Positions 9,013 to 18,390 of a stretch of 62,237 nucleotides of DNA are shown here, in pieces. Origin of the DNA: Burkholderia sp. (GTDB lineage Bacteria; Pseudomonadota; Gammaproteobacteria; Burkholderiales; Burkholderiaceae); assembly GCA_030151225.1 (NCBI GenBank), contig JASLEG010000181.1:1-62237 (forward strand), given 5' to 3'. The position numbers were made by a program, and so were the translations under genes. Within the stretch, counting starts at the first letter, position 1; each line of letters opens with the position of its first letter. Below the pieces are notes generated by a model, which was given only the letters and a program-made list of their open reading frames with translations, searched no databases and was not told the origin of the DNA.

Positions 9013-9882
9013 TCAGCGCCGCGCGCCCCCGAACGTCGCCTCCGTCACCTCCGCGATGAAATCGATCACGGCCCGAATCGGCGGCGCATGCCGCAGGTCC
9101 GCATGCACCACCAGCCAGATCTCGGGCTGGAAGCGCTCGCCGTCGAGCGGCAGGCGCTGCAAGGCCGGATCGGCGTCGCCCATGAACACCGGCAGGCCCG
9201 CCACGCCGATGCCGGTGCGCGCCGCCGCCTGCTGCGTGGTGATGTCGCTGACCTCGCAGGCCATCGCCCGGCCGCGCGCGATCGCCTGCAGCCATTTCTG
9301 CTGGGGCATCTCGGCCAGTTGCGCCTCGTAGCCGATGAAGGCCCAGGCCTCGGGCGTGGCCGCGTGCGCGTAAGCGTGACTCGCGTAGAGCCCGAACGGC
9401 ATCTCGCCGAGCTTGCGTACCACGTTGCGCGGCTCGTCGGGGCGCAGCAGGCGCACCGCGATGTCGGCCTCGCGCCGGCCGAGCGAGACGCGCTGCGCCT
9501 GACTCGCCAGCGACAGCCGAATCCCGGGGTGGCGCTGCGCGAACGCATACAGATGGGTGGCGAAGAAATTGTTGGCGAGCACCGGCGGCACGCTGACCGT
9601 CACCACGCCGTGCATCGGCATCCGCTCGGCCAGCGCGAAGCGCTCGATCGCCAGCGCGGCCTCCTCCACGGTGCCCGCCAGCGCGAACACGTGCTCCCCC
9701 GCCGCCGTGAGCCGACACGCACGCGGCAGGCGGTCGACCAGCCGCAGTTCGAGTTCGGCCTCGAGCGCGCCCAGGCGCCGGCCGACGGTCACGTGATCGA
9801 CGCCGAGCCGGCGCGCGGCCGCCGACAGGCTGCCCGCCTGCGCGACGGCCATGAAGTGGCGAAGATTTTCCCAATCGAACAT
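9013..9882 (-). CDS. LysR-family transcriptional regulator
   Basis: A 289-residue regulator. The N-terminal winged helix is clear (LRHFMAVAQAGSLSAAARRLGVDHVTVGRRLGALE across two segments), followed by a ligand-binding domain with FATHLYAFAQRHPGIRLSLASQ. It is divergent from a drug-exporter gene across a 97-bp gap that holds an inverted repeat, the standard arrangement of a LysR protein and its target. The ligand cannot be predicted. Confidence 0.92.
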   Translation of the reverse strand: MFDWENLRHFMAVAQAGSLSAAARRLGVDHVTVGRRLGALEAELELRLVDRLPRACRLTAAGEHVFALAGTVEEAALAIERFALAERMPMHGVVTVSVPPVLANNFFATHLYAFAQRHPGIRLSLASQAQRVSLGRREADIAVRLLRPDEPRNVVRKLGEMPFGLYASHAYAHAATPEAWAFIGYEAQLAEMPQQKWLQAIARGRAMACEVSDITTQQAAARTGIGVAGLPVFMGDADPALQRLPLDGERFQPEIWLVVHADLRHAPPIRAVIDFIAEVTEATFGGARR

Positions 9883-9904
9883 CGGTGCGATTTCTCACGG
9901 AACA

Positions 9905-9931
9905 TGTGCGGAATTTGGGAATATTCGCACA
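9905..9931. promoter_or_regulatory. Candidate LysR operator, inverted repeat
   Basis: Perfect 6-bp arms TGTGCG (9905-9910) and CGCACA (9926-9931) surround an AT-rich centre of 15 bp. The site lies 23 nt upstream of the LysR start and 49 nt upstream of the divergent transporter start, where the regulator would be expected to bind. Assignment is by position and symmetry only. Confidence 0.45.
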
Positions 9932-9979
9932 CATCCGATTTGTCTACGCTGGGCGCTTTCCCGTTTCCAAGGAACGCCG

Positions 9980-11404
9980 ATGCGCACCGCCTCCCCTCCC
10001 CGTCCCGTGTGGATCCTGCTCGCCACCTGCCTCGGCTTCGTGGCCGTGCTGGTGGACGTCAGCGTCGTGAACGTGGCGCTCGACCGCCTGCGCGACGCGT
10101 TCGGCGCCGGCATCACGGATCTGCAATGGGTGGTCAACGCCTACGCGCTGGTGTTCGCGGCCTCGCTGCTGATCGCCGGCGCGCTCGGCGACCGGCTCGG
10201 CGCGAAGCGCATGCTGCTGGCCGGCTACGCGGTGTTCACGCTGGCCTCGGTGGCCTGCGGGCTCGCGCCGTCGATGCCGGCGCTGATCGTGGCGCGGCTC
10301 GTGCAGGGCGTGGGCGCGGCGCTGCTGGTGCCGAACTCGCTCGCGGTGCTGCGCCTCGCCTTTCACGGCGAGGCGGCACGCGGCCGCGCGATCGGCTGGT
10401 GGAGCGCCGGCGGCGGCATCGCGCTGGCGGCCGGCCCGCTGATCGGCGGCCTGCTGGTGGCCGCGAGCGGCTGGCGCAGCATCTTCCTGATCAACCTGCC
10501 GGTGGGCATCGCCGGCTTCTGGCTGGCCGCGCGCTGCGCGCCCGACACCGCGCCGCAGCGCGGCCGCAGCCTCGACCTGCCGGGCCAGGCCGCCGGCGCG
10601 ATCGCGCTCGCGGCGCTGACCTTCGCGGCCACGGAGGCGGGCGCGCTGGGCTGGAAGGATCCGATCGTGGCGGGCGCGTTCGTGCTGTGCGTGCTGGCGG
10701 CCGCCGCCTTCGTGCGGATCGAGGCGCGCAATCCCGCGGCGATGCTGCCGGCCGCGTTGTGGCGCAGCCGCACCGTGCGCTGCGCCACGGCGCTGGGCAT
10801 GATCGCGAACCTGGTGTTCTACGGCGTGGTGTTTGCGCTGAGCCTGCTGTTCCAGACGGGCTGGCATCTGTCGCCGCTGGCCACCGGCCTGGCGTTCCTG
10901 CCGATGATGGGGATCCTGATGGTGATGAACGTGGCGGCGGGACGGCTCGCGAGCCGGCTCGGCGCGCGGGCGCTGGCCACGATCGGCCTGCTGGTGTCGG
11001 CGCTCGGCTATCTGGCGATGTGGCCGGCCATCGCGGCGCAGTCGCCGTGGCTGATGGTGCTGCCGATGCTGGCCGCCGGCGGCGGCATCGCGCTGACGAT
11101 TCCCACCATCACGCACGCCACGCTCGCGGCGGCCAGCAGCGCGCAGTCGGGCGTGGCCTCGGGCCTGCTGAACGCGGCGCGGCAGATGGGCGGCGTGATC
11201 GGCGTGGCGCTGTTCGGCTTTCTCGTGCGCGGCACCGATGCGGGCGCGCTCGCCCACGGCATGGTGCGGGCACTCGGCACGTCCGCGCTGCTCCTGCTGG
11301 CCGGCGCGGCCACGGCCTGGTTCAATCTGGCGCGCCCCGCAGCGCACGTCGGCAAGGCGGCTGAGGCGCTGCGCGGGGCGGCCTGCGATCGTCCGCTGTC
11401 GTGA
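9980..11404 (+). CDS. MFS drug exporter, DHA2/EmrB-QacA family
   Basis: A 474-residue multi-spanning transporter. Motif D1/C of drug:proton antiporters is seen early (LVDVSVVNVALDRLRDAFG, then LQWVVNAYALVFAASLL), motif A is present as GALGDRLGAKRMLL, and motif C-like glycine runs occur in TM5. Length and helix pattern fit the 14-helix DHA2 branch. The ATG is preceded by aaggaa at a good distance. It is controlled, presumably, by the divergent LysR regulator. Substrate unknown. Confidence 0.88.
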   Translation: MRTASPPRPVWILLATCLGFVAVLVDVSVVNVALDRLRDAFGAGITDLQWVVNAYALVFAASLLIAGALGDRLGAKRMLLAGYAVFTLASVACGLAPSMPALIVARLVQGVGAALLVPNSLAVLRLAFHGEAARGRAIGWWSAGGGIALAAGPLIGGLLVAASGWRSIFLINLPVGIAGFWLAARCAPDTAPQRGRSLDLPGQAAGAIALAALTFAATEAGALGWKDPIVAGAFVLCVLAAAAFVRIEARNPAAMLPAALWRSRTVRCATALGMIANLVFYGVVFALSLLFQTGWHLSPLATGLAFLPMMGILMVMNVAAGRLASRLGARALATIGLLVSALGYLAMWPAIAAQSPWLMVLPMLAAGGGIALTIPTITHATLAAASSAQSGVASGLLNAARQMGGVIGVALFGFLVRGTDAGALAHGMVRALGTSALLLLAGAATAWFNLARPAAHVGKAAEALRGAACDRPLS

Positions 11405-11456
11405 GCGGGGCGGCGCACGATCGGCGCGCGCGTCGCGCGCACTCGACGCGTGGCCA

Positions 11457-11813
11457 TCAGTGATGCGTGTACAGGCCGTCGCGCGCATCTGCGGCGTGCG
11501 AGAGCGCCACGCCGCTCTGCATCGACGCGACCGGTGCATAGCCGTAGCCGGAGGCATCACGTGCCGGGGCCGGAGCCGGGGCTTGCGCCGTTGTCGCCAC
11601 GGCATTCTGCGCGTGAATCTTCGCCTCGGCGGCCTCGATGTCCGCCGGGTAGTTGTTCGAGTTGTGCGCCGGGTCGTAGCCGGCGTGCTCGAGGCGCACG
11701 AGCTCGGTGCGCACGCTGTCGCGCGAGGTCAGATGCGTGACGTCGGCGTGGGCGATGCCGGACAGCGAGGCGAATGCGGCAAGGGCGAGAATGGGGGCGA
11801 TCAGCTTCTTCAT
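11457..11813 (-). CDS. DUF4148 small periplasmic protein
   Basis: A 118-residue exported protein with a cleavable signal peptide (MKKLIAPILALAAFASLSGIAHA) and the DUF4148 core (DSVRTELVRLEHAGYDPA...YPADIEAAEAKI). Such proteins are numerous in Burkholderia and their function is unknown. The sequence aggagtcctgtc precedes the ATG, a strong ribosome-binding site. A second member of the family lies at 50043-50336. Confidence 0.85.
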   Translation of the reverse strand: MKKLIAPILALAAFASLSGIAHADVTHLTSRDSVRTELVRLEHAGYDPAHNSNNYPADIEAAEAKIHAQNAVATTAQAPAPAPARDASGYGYAPVASMQSGVALSHAADARDGLYTHH

Positions 11814-12086
11814 GACAGGACTCCTGATGATGGTCCGAGGTGACTCTCGGGTTGAGGGAACGGAAGCGGCACGTCGAGTGCCTTCGGTGCTGCTTCAGGA
11901 CCCATCATCGGGCTGCACGGATTAAGTCGAGCTTAACGGCCCGCGCACCACCGGCATGGCGCGTGTAACGAATTGTTCGCCAGCCCGCCGAAACCGGATC
12001 GCAAGCTTCGCTCAAGCTGCGAGCCCGCGCGGTGGCGCCGCGATCCATCCCGCTCGCGCACTCATGTGGAGACTGTCGTGCCCCCG

Positions 12087-12362
12087 ATGCCAACGCTGCC
12101 AATACCGCCCACGCCGCGCGCCTGCGGAACAAGGTTCCTCCCGTCACGCCCGCGTTCCGGGGCGATCAGGATCCCGACCACCACCGTCGGCGACACCGGC
12201 GCCGACTATCTGGCCGTGCACGCGGGCCACGGCACCGCGGCCGGCGATCGCGCCACCGAGGCGCTCGGCATGGGCTTCCAGCTCGGCGTGCTGGCCTGCG
12301 CCGCGCTGATCGCGCCGACCGGTTTCGCCGCCTGGCTCGGCATGTCGCGCGTGCTCGCGTGA
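12087..12362 (+). CDS. Doubtful small ORF or gene remnant
   Basis: The stretch 11814-12512 has no convincing gene. Its best reading is a 91-residue frame whose second half (DYLAVHAGHGTAAGDRATEALGMG, then a hydrophobic helix GVLACAALIAPTGFAAWLGM) looks like a genuine C-terminal tail of a membrane protein. The proline-rich first third does not. No ribosome-binding site is seen before the ATG. It may be the 3' remnant of a lost transporter gene, or chance coding in high-GC DNA. Confidence 0.25.
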   Translation: MPTLPIPPTPRACGTRFLPSRPRSGAIRIPTTTVGDTGADYLAVHAGHGTAAGDRATEALGMGFQLGVLACAALIAPTGFAAWLGMSRVLA

Positions 12363-12512
12363 ACTCGAGAAAACTGGCGGTTCCCCCGCTCGCCGCCGCG
12401 CGCGGCGGCCGACCGGCATCGCGTGGACGGACGGCCACGCGGCACCTGCCGAAGCATGCGGGGCGCCGGCCCAACGCGAGCCTGACGGCCCGCCATCGCT
12501 CCTCACGACGCC

Positions 12513-13445
12513 TCACAACGCCTCGACCAGCTCCTTCCTGCGCTCGCGGCAGTACGCCGAACAGGCCAGCTGCGCGCTGCTCGCGGCGGCCCGAATGGTG
12601 GGCGAGGCATCCACCGGCGTGCACAGCGACACCACGATCGGCGGCGGCAGCGGCTTGAGCGGCAATGCCACGAATTCGCCGCTCGCGAGCGCCTCGGTGG
12701 CGAACAGCGCGGGTATCGCGGCCACCCCGTAACCGTCGCGCACCAGCTGCAGCATCGCGGCCACCGACGGCGAGCAGGTGATGCGTACCTGCTCGACCGG
12801 CATGCCGATCTCGCGCGCGAGGGTGTGCACGATCTGCTCGAGCGCGACCTGCGGCGCGGTTCCGCGCCCGAAGCTCAGCACCGGCCGCGCCAGCACGCGC
12901 GCCGCGAGGCCGGTCGCGCGCGGCGAGATCAGCCCGCGCCGCGCGATCCAGCGCACCGGATAGCTCGCCACCGCGCTCGACACGATGCGCGTGCTGTCGA
13001 TGCCCTCCACGCGGATCGCCATGTCGAGCTCGCCGTTCAGCAGCCGCCGCTGCAGCACGGAACTCGAATCGACCGCGAGATCGATCTCGAGATCGGGAAA
13101 GCTGGCGTTCAGCTCGGTCACGAAATGCGCGAGCCAGCTGTGCACCACGGTCTCGATCACGCCGAGCCGCAGCTTGCCGCCCACCACCACCTCGAGCCCG
13201 GCCGCCTGACGCAGCGCGCGCGTGGCGTCCACCACGGCCTGCGCCGGCGCGAGCAACCGCTGCCCGGCCGGCGTGAGCCGGAAGCGCGTGGCGGCGCGAT
13301 CCACGAGCTCGGTCTTCAGCTCGTCCTCGAGCGAGCGCACCCGCAGCGAGATCGTGGCCGGCGTGGCGTGCAGCAGGCGCGCGGTGGCGCGGAAGCTTTC
13401 GAGCTGCGCGAGCGTGACGAAGGTTTCGAGAAAGCGCGTATTCAT
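12513..13445 (-). CDS. LysR-family transcriptional regulator
   Basis: A 310-residue regulator with a typical start (MNTRFLETFVTLAQLESFRA) and winged helix (ATARLLHATPATISLRVRSLE), followed by an effector domain (LEVVVGGKLRLGVIETVVHS, FPDLEIDLAVDSS). The longer reading to 13550 adds only low-complexity residues, so MNTRF is preferred. It is divergent from the DUF1445/MFS gene pair and probably regulates it. Confidence 0.9.
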   Translation of the reverse strand: MNTRFLETFVTLAQLESFRATARLLHATPATISLRVRSLEDELKTELVDRAATRFRLTPAGQRLLAPAQAVVDATRALRQAAGLEVVVGGKLRLGVIETVVHSWLAHFVTELNASFPDLEIDLAVDSSSVLQRRLLNGELDMAIRVEGIDSTRIVSSAVASYPVRWIARRGLISPRATGLAARVLARPVLSFGRGTAPQVALEQIVHTLAREIGMPVEQVRITCSPSVAAMLQLVRDGYGVAAIPALFATEALASGEFVALPLKPLPPPIVVSLCTPVDASPTIRAAASSAQLACSAYCRERRKELVEAL

Positions 13446-13507
13446 GCGGCGGGCCCCGGTTGAGCGATTCGCCGCCAGCATAGGCCCGTTAAAAAAACCC
13501 ATCAACG

Positions 13508-13528
13508 TGGCCCGGCGTACCTGGGCCA
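13508..13528. promoter_or_regulatory. Candidate LysR operator, inverted repeat
   Basis: TGGCCC (13508-13513) and GGGCCA (13523-13528) form a perfect 6-bp inverted repeat with a 9-bp spacer, 62 nt before the LysR start in a 219-bp divergent region. GC-rich arms make chance more likely than for an AT-rich site, so confidence is low. Confidence 0.3.
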
Positions 13529-13664
13529 ACATCCACACCGGGCCCGGCAACGGGGCGATGCGGCGTCAGGAAAACCTTGACACTCGGGAGCGGAATTACT
13601 CGCTGGCCGCGCTTTTTTTTCGGTCCTAACCTGCTCGTCATCGCATCCCACCCTGGCCGAAACC

Positions 13665-14435
13665 ATGCCACACCACTTTCGTCAGCAGGTCCGCAGCGGC
13701 GCGTTCGACGGTCCCACCGCGGGCCACTGCGGCGACTACGCACAAGCCAATCTCGCCATCATTCCCAAGGCACACGCCGAGGATTTCCTGCGCTTCTGCG
13801 TACGCAATCCGAAGGCCTGCCCGCTGCTCGCGGTCGGCGAGCCGGGCCAGTTCGCGATCCCCGCGCTGGGCCGCGAGCTCGACGTGCGCACCGACGCGCC
13901 CGGCTACAACGTCTATCGCGACGGCGTGCTCTGCGAGCAGCCGCGCGACGTGCGCGAGTTCTGGCGCGACGATCTGGTGACCTTCGCGATCGGCTGCTCG
14001 TTCTCGTTCGAGCAGGCGCTGTCGCGCGAACGCATCGCGCTGCGCCACGTCGACGAAGGCGTGAACGTGCCGATGTATCGCACCGCGATCGCGAACCAGG
14101 CGGCCGGCCCGTTCGGCGGCCAGCTGGTGGTATCGATGCGGCCGATGAGCGGCGCGCACGCGATCCGCGCGGTGCAGGTGACGAGCCGCTTCCCGGCCGT
14201 GCACGGCGCGCCCGTGCATATCGGCGACCCGGCCGCGATCGGCATCGCGGATCTCGCGCGGCCCGATTACGGCGACGCGGTATCGATCGGCGAGCACGAG
14301 CTGCCGGTGTTCTGGGCCTGCGGCGTGACCCCGCAGAGCGCGCTGGAAAGCGCGCGCCTGCCGTTCGCGATCGCACACCGGCCCGGGCACATGCTCGTCA
14401 CCGACATTCCCAACGCCTCGCTCGCCGTGCTCTGA
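13665..14435 (+). CDS. DUF1445 family protein (putative hydro-lyase / D-glutamate cyclase-like)
   Basis: A 256-residue protein of the YcsI/DUF1445 family (D-glutamate cyclase superfamily in Pfam). Family landmarks seen are the N-terminal HCGDYAQANLAIIPKAHAEDFLRFCVRNPKACPLL region spread over residues 20-57, the central FWRDDLVTFAIGCSFSFEQAL, and a C-terminal FWACGVTPQ near residue 217. Bacterial relatives are annotated as hydro-lyases; a mitochondrial relative acts on D-glutamate. It sits 24 nt upstream of an MFS carrier, suggesting uptake and metabolism of one organic acid or amino acid. The substrate is not known. Confidence 0.85.
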   Translation: MPHHFRQQVRSGAFDGPTAGHCGDYAQANLAIIPKAHAEDFLRFCVRNPKACPLLAVGEPGQFAIPALGRELDVRTDAPGYNVYRDGVLCEQPRDVREFWRDDLVTFAIGCSFSFEQALSRERIALRHVDEGVNVPMYRTAIANQAAGPFGGQLVVSMRPMSGAHAIRAVQVTSRFPAVHGAPVHIGDPAAIGIADLARPDYGDAVSIGEHELPVFWACGVTPQSALESARLPFAIAHRPGHMLVTDIPNASLAVL

Positions 14436-14459
14436 CACGCGCCCGACATGGAGAAACGC

Positions 14460-15788
14460 ATGAACACGGAAAGCCACTACGCGCGCGCCCCGGCACCGGC
14501 CAAGCCCGCCGCCTCCGCCGACGTCGACGCCGATCACGGCCTGTTCGGCTGGTATCGCCACACCAACGCGAGCGAGCGACGCGCCTTCTGGAGCTGCAAG
14601 ATCGGCTATGCCCTCGACGCGATGGACACGCAGTTCCTCAGCTTCGCGATCCCCGCGCTGATCGCGAGCTGGGGGCTGACCAACGGCCAGGCCGGCCTGA
14701 TCGGCACGGTCACGCTGCTCGCCTCGGCGCTGGGCGGCTGGCTGGCCGGCATCCTGTCCGACCGCATCGGCCGCGTGAAGACGCTGCAGATCACGATCCT
14801 GTGGTTCGCGGCCTTCACGGTGGCCTGCGCGTTCGCGCAGAACTACGACCAGCTGCTGGTGGCGCGCGGCCTGATGGGCCTCGGCTTCGGCGGCGAGTGG
14901 ACGGCCGGCGCGGTGCTGATCGGCGAGGTGATGCGCCCGCGCGACCGCGGCAAGGCGGTCGGCCTCGTGCAGGCCGGCTGGGCGATCGGCTGGGCGGTGT
15001 CGGCGGGCCTCTTCACGCTGGTGTTCTCGCTGCTGCCGGCCGACACGGCGTGGCGCGTGCTGTTCGCGCTCGGCGTGCTGCCCGCGCCCTTCGTGATCTT
15101 CATCCGGCGCTTCGTGGAGGAGCCGGACGTGCATCGCCAGCAGCAGGCGCGCGATGCATCGGCAGCGGACCCGGCCGCCCGCGCCGGCTCGTTCCTCGAC
15201 ATCTTCGCGCGCGACATCCGCGGCATCACGCTGCGCACCGCGATCCTCGCCACCGGCACCCAGGGCGGCTACTACGCGATCACCACCTGGCTGCCCACCT
15301 ACCTCAAGAACGAACAGCACCTGAGCGTGGTGGGCACCGGCGGCTATCTGGCCGTGATCATCGCCGGCTCCTATGCGGGCTACCTGTGCGGTGCGTATCT
15401 GAGCGACCGCTTCGGGCGCCGCCTCACGTTCGTCGCGTTCGCGCTCGCCTCCACCGTGATCGCGCTGACCTATACCCGCGTGCCGATGAGCAACGGCCTG
15501 CTGCTCGCGCTCGGCTTTCCGCTGGGCTTCTCCGCCTCGGGCATCTTCGCCGGCATGGGCGCCTTCATGACCGAACTGTTCCCCACCCGCATCCGCGGCT
15601 CGGGCCAGGGCTTCTGCTACAACTTCGGCCGCGCGGTCGGCGCCACCTTCCCGTTCCTGATCGGCCACGTGGCGCAGAAGATGACGCTCGGCGCGGCAAT
15701 CGGCAGCTTCGCGGCCACCGCCTACGCGGTGGTGATCCTGGCCGCGCTCGCCCTGCCCGAAACGCGCGGCGCGCAACTGAAGGCCTGA
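14460..15788 (+). CDS. MFS transporter, sugar/organic acid:proton symporter type
   Basis: A 442-residue 12-helix carrier. Landmarks are YALDAMDTQFLSFAIPALI in TM1, GWLAGILSDRIGRVKTLQI in the TM2-3 loop (motif A), and GLGFGGEWTAGAVLIGEVM in TM4, a hallmark of the aromatic-acid/sialate/niacin-like symporters. The ATG at 14460 is preferred over one 12 nt upstream because ggag lies at the right distance. It is co-transcribed with the DUF1445 gene. Confidence 0.88.
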   Translation: MNTESHYARAPAPAKPAASADVDADHGLFGWYRHTNASERRAFWSCKIGYALDAMDTQFLSFAIPALIASWGLTNGQAGLIGTVTLLASALGGWLAGILSDRIGRVKTLQITILWFAAFTVACAFAQNYDQLLVARGLMGLGFGGEWTAGAVLIGEVMRPRDRGKAVGLVQAGWAIGWAVSAGLFTLVFSLLPADTAWRVLFALGVLPAPFVIFIRRFVEEPDVHRQQQARDASAADPAARAGSFLDIFARDIRGITLRTAILATGTQGGYYAITTWLPTYLKNEQHLSVVGTGGYLAVIIAGSYAGYLCGAYLSDRFGRRLTFVAFALASTVIALTYTRVPMSNGLLLALGFPLGFSASGIFAGMGAFMTELFPTRIRGSGQGFCYNFGRAVGATFPFLIGHVAQKMTLGAAIGSFAATAYAVVILAALALPETRGAQLKA

Positions 15789-16016
15789 ATCTCGGGGCGG
15801 CCGGCCGGCTGCCCCCATGCCCCTCCCCGCTGTCTTCGTCCTGTCACATTTCCCCGCCGTGTACCAGTGATCGCCCCGTTTGCCGGTGGTCGATTCTTTC
15901 CGAATCTTTCCCAAGACGATTCCGTGCTTGCCCGGACTTCTCCGCCCCCTTTCTTATCCCCACCCCACGGTCTTCTGACGCAAGACAACACGCCGACACC
16001 TTTTTGAAAGCATTCG

Positions 16017-16045
16017 TTTACAAATCATTTCGATATCACTAGAAT
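16017..16045 (+). promoter_or_regulatory. Sigma-70 promoter of the TonB receptor gene
   Basis: TTTACA (16017-16022) and TAGAAT (16040-16045) are separated by exactly 17 bp, a near-consensus -35/-10 pair. Transcription would begin near 16052. The preceding 15789-16016 is pyrimidine-rich and holds nothing recognisable. Confidence 0.7.
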
Positions 16046-16059
16046 CCGGAACGCAATCA

Positions 16060-16080
16060 CGAATCATTCTCATTAAGATA
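16060..16080 (+). promoter_or_regulatory. Fur-box-like operator of the TonB receptor gene
   Basis: The sequence cgaatcattctcattaagat matches the core of the Fur consensus and lies just after the predicted transcription start. It resembles the reverse of the box before the ECF sigma gene (both carry the AATCATTCTCATT core). Iron repression of the receptor is therefore expected. Confidence 0.65.
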
Positions 16081-16141
16081 AATATTCCGCCTTCGGTTCG
16101 TCCGGGGCTCAACCGTTTTTCGATACCTCCGCTTCTCGCCC

Positions 16142-18379
16142 ATGTCCACCTCGCTCAACACGCGGCCCCGCGCGCTCGTTTCGGCCCTGGCCTGCTCCGT
16201 GTTCCTGGCGCCGCTCGTCGCCGTCGCCCAGACCGCTCCCGCCACCGCGCCCGCTTCTTCGCAGCAGAACGATTCGCAGTCCTCCGCACCGGCCGCGCAC
16301 GCGCTGCCGAAGATCTCGGTGACCTCGCAGGCGGACATGCAGACGCGCGCGCTGCCGTCGTTCAAGTTCACGGCGCCGCTGCTCGACACGCCGCGCTCGG
16401 TCACGGTGATCCCCGAGGAAGTGCTGCGCGAGAAGAACGTCACCACCTTCGCCGACGCGCTGCGCACGGTGCCCGGCATCACCTTCCTCGGCGGCGACGC
16501 GGCGGCGAACCCGTCGGCGGACCGCCCGGTGATCCGCGGCTTCGAATCGCGCAACTCGATCTTCGTGGACGGCATGCGCGATTCGGGCGTGCAGAACCGC
16601 GAAACCTTCGACATCGAGCAGATCAGCGTGGTGAAGGGCCCGGACTCCGTGTACGCCGGCCGCGGCTCGGTGGGCGGCAGCATCGACATCGTCACCAAGG
16701 CCCCGAAGAACGACAACTTCACGAACGGCAGCATCGGCTTCGGCACCGACAGCTACAGGCGCGCCACGCTCGACGTGAACCGCAAGCTCAACGACACCAC
16801 GGCGGTGCGCCTGAACGTGATGGGCCACGACGCCGACCAGGCCGGCCGCACGGACGTGTACAGCAAGCGCTGGGGCATCGCGCCGTCGGTCACGTTCGGC
16901 CTGAACACGCCCACCCAGGTAACGGTCAGCTACTACCACCTGAACACCTACGACATGCCCGACTTCAGCGTGCCGTTCCGCGCGAGCGGCACGCCGGTGC
17001 CGTCCGATCGCGGCCTGTTCTACGGCCTGAACAATCGCGACTACCGCTACGGCCAGACCGACAACGCCGAAGTGCGCGTGGAGCATCGCCTCGAAGGCGG
17101 CTGGAAGCTGCGCAACACCACGGTGGTGGGCCGCTCGACGCTCGACTACGTGGCCACCAACCCGCAGCTGACCTCGCCGACCTCGAACATGATCGCGCTG
17201 CAGGCCAAGAGCGGCAAATACGCGACCAACAACATCGCGAACCAGACCGAGCTGACCGGCAAGGCAACGCTGTTCGGCATGGAGCACACGCTGACCGGCG
17301 GCATCGAGTTCAGCCACGAGCAGAGCCGCTACGAGGGCTATCTGGTGGCCGACTCGAAGGGCAACAACATCCGCTCGGGCGGCCCGTGCTCGATCGCCTA
17401 CAACTGCACGCCGCTCGGCAGCTGGAACCCGAACAACCCGTGGACCGGCAGCCTGATCCTGAACGGCGACAAGGGCTTCCCCGGCCCGACCACCAACACC
17501 CGCACCGACATCGCCTCGGCCTACGTGTTCGACACGGTGCGGCTGTCCGAGCGCTGGCGTTTCAACGCGGGCCTGCGCTACGACCGTTACGACGTGCGCG
17601 CGCAACAGGCCGGCGTGGCCGACCTGACCAACACCGCGAACCTGTTCAGCTACCAGTTCGGCCTGGTGTTCAAGCCGATCGAGACGGTCAGCCTGTATAC
17701 GTCGTACGGCACCTCGGCCAACCCGCCGGGCTCGAACGCCGGCATCGGCGGCGGCAACGACCAGCTGGTGGCCACCAACCAGGATCTCGCGCCGGAACGC
17801 TCGCGCAACATCGAGGTGGGCGCCAAGTGGGACGTGCTCGACCAGCGCCTGTCGCTGACCACCGCGCTGTTCCAGACCGACAAGACCAATGCGCGCGTGT
17901 CCGACGGCCTCGGCCACACCGTGAACGCGGGCTCGCAGCGCGTGCGCGGCTTCGAGTTCGGCTTCGCCGGCGACGTCACCCGCAAGTGGCACATGTTCGG
18001 CGGCTACTCGTACCTGAACGCCGTGACCACCAATGCCGGCCCCGGCAGCCCCACCGCCTCGGGCCTGCCGATGGTGATGGTGCCGAAGCACAACTTCACG
18101 CTGTGGACCAGCTACGACGCGCTGCCGAAGCTCAACGTGGGTGCGGGCGCAACGATCTCGAGCCTGACCTACGCCTCGGTCGCGGCCACCGCCCGCAAGT
18201 GGATCCCCGGTTACGCACGCTTCGACGCGGCGGCCACCTACCACGTCACGAAGTCGATCGACCTGCAGCTGAACGTGCAGAACATCTTCGACAAGAAGTA
18301 CTACGCAACGGCGTACCCGATCTACGCATCGTGGGCACCGGGCCGCTCGGCCATGCTGACGCTGAACTTCTACCAGTAA
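16142..18379 (+). CDS. TonB-dependent siderophore receptor (Fiu/catecholate type)
   Basis: A 745-residue outer-membrane receptor. The signal peptide ends near residue 30 (APLVAVAQ), a probable TonB box LPKISVTS follows, and the plug runs from about residue 75 (DTPRSVTVIPEEVL, then RPVIRGFESRNSIFVDGMRD, VVKGPDSVYAGRGSVGGSID). A beta barrel with many aromatic-ended strands ends at LNFYQ, giving the penultimate-aromatic end of outer-membrane proteins. It imports ferric siderophores using TonB energy. There is no N-terminal signalling extension, so it is not the transducer for the FecIR pair. No clear Shine-Dalgarno is seen. Confidence 0.92.
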   Translation: MSTSLNTRPRALVSALACSVFLAPLVAVAQTAPATAPASSQQNDSQSSAPAAHALPKISVTSQADMQTRALPSFKFTAPLLDTPRSVTVIPEEVLREKNVTTFADALRTVPGITFLGGDAAANPSADRPVIRGFESRNSIFVDGMRDSGVQNRETFDIEQISVVKGPDSVYAGRGSVGGSIDIVTKAPKNDNFTNGSIGFGTDSYRRATLDVNRKLNDTTAVRLNVMGHDADQAGRTDVYSKRWGIAPSVTFGLNTPTQVTVSYYHLNTYDMPDFSVPFRASGTPVPSDRGLFYGLNNRDYRYGQTDNAEVRVEHRLEGGWKLRNTTVVGRSTLDYVATNPQLTSPTSNMIALQAKSGKYATNNIANQTELTGKATLFGMEHTLTGGIEFSHEQSRYEGYLVADSKGNNIRSGGPCSIAYNCTPLGSWNPNNPWTGSLILNGDKGFPGPTTNTRTDIASAYVFDTVRLSERWRFNAGLRYDRYDVRAQQAGVADLTNTANLFSYQFGLVFKPIETVSLYTSYGTSANPPGSNAGIGGGNDQLVATNQDLAPERSRNIEVGAKWDVLDQRLSLTTALFQTDKTNARVSDGLGHTVNAGSQRVRGFEFGFAGDVTRKWHMFGGYSYLNAVTTNAGPGSPTASGLPMVMVPKHNFTLWTSYDALPKLNVGAGATISSLTYASVAATARKWIPGYARFDAAATYHVTKSIDLQLNVQNIFDKKYYATAYPIYASWAPGRSAMLTLNFYQ

Positions 18380-18390
18380 GTTCGCGGCAG

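Noticed and set aside
11421..11440. GC-rich self-complementary stretch between the DHA2 exporter and the DUF4148 gene
   Set aside because: Alternating GC runs pair easily by chance in this genome and no T-run follows, so it is not called a terminator.
13577..16042. Very long open frame (over 800 codons) overlapping the DUF1445 and MFS genes
   Set aside because: It is rich in Arg/Gly/Ala without any domain pattern and lies in another frame of two well-supported genes; it is a high-GC shadow frame.
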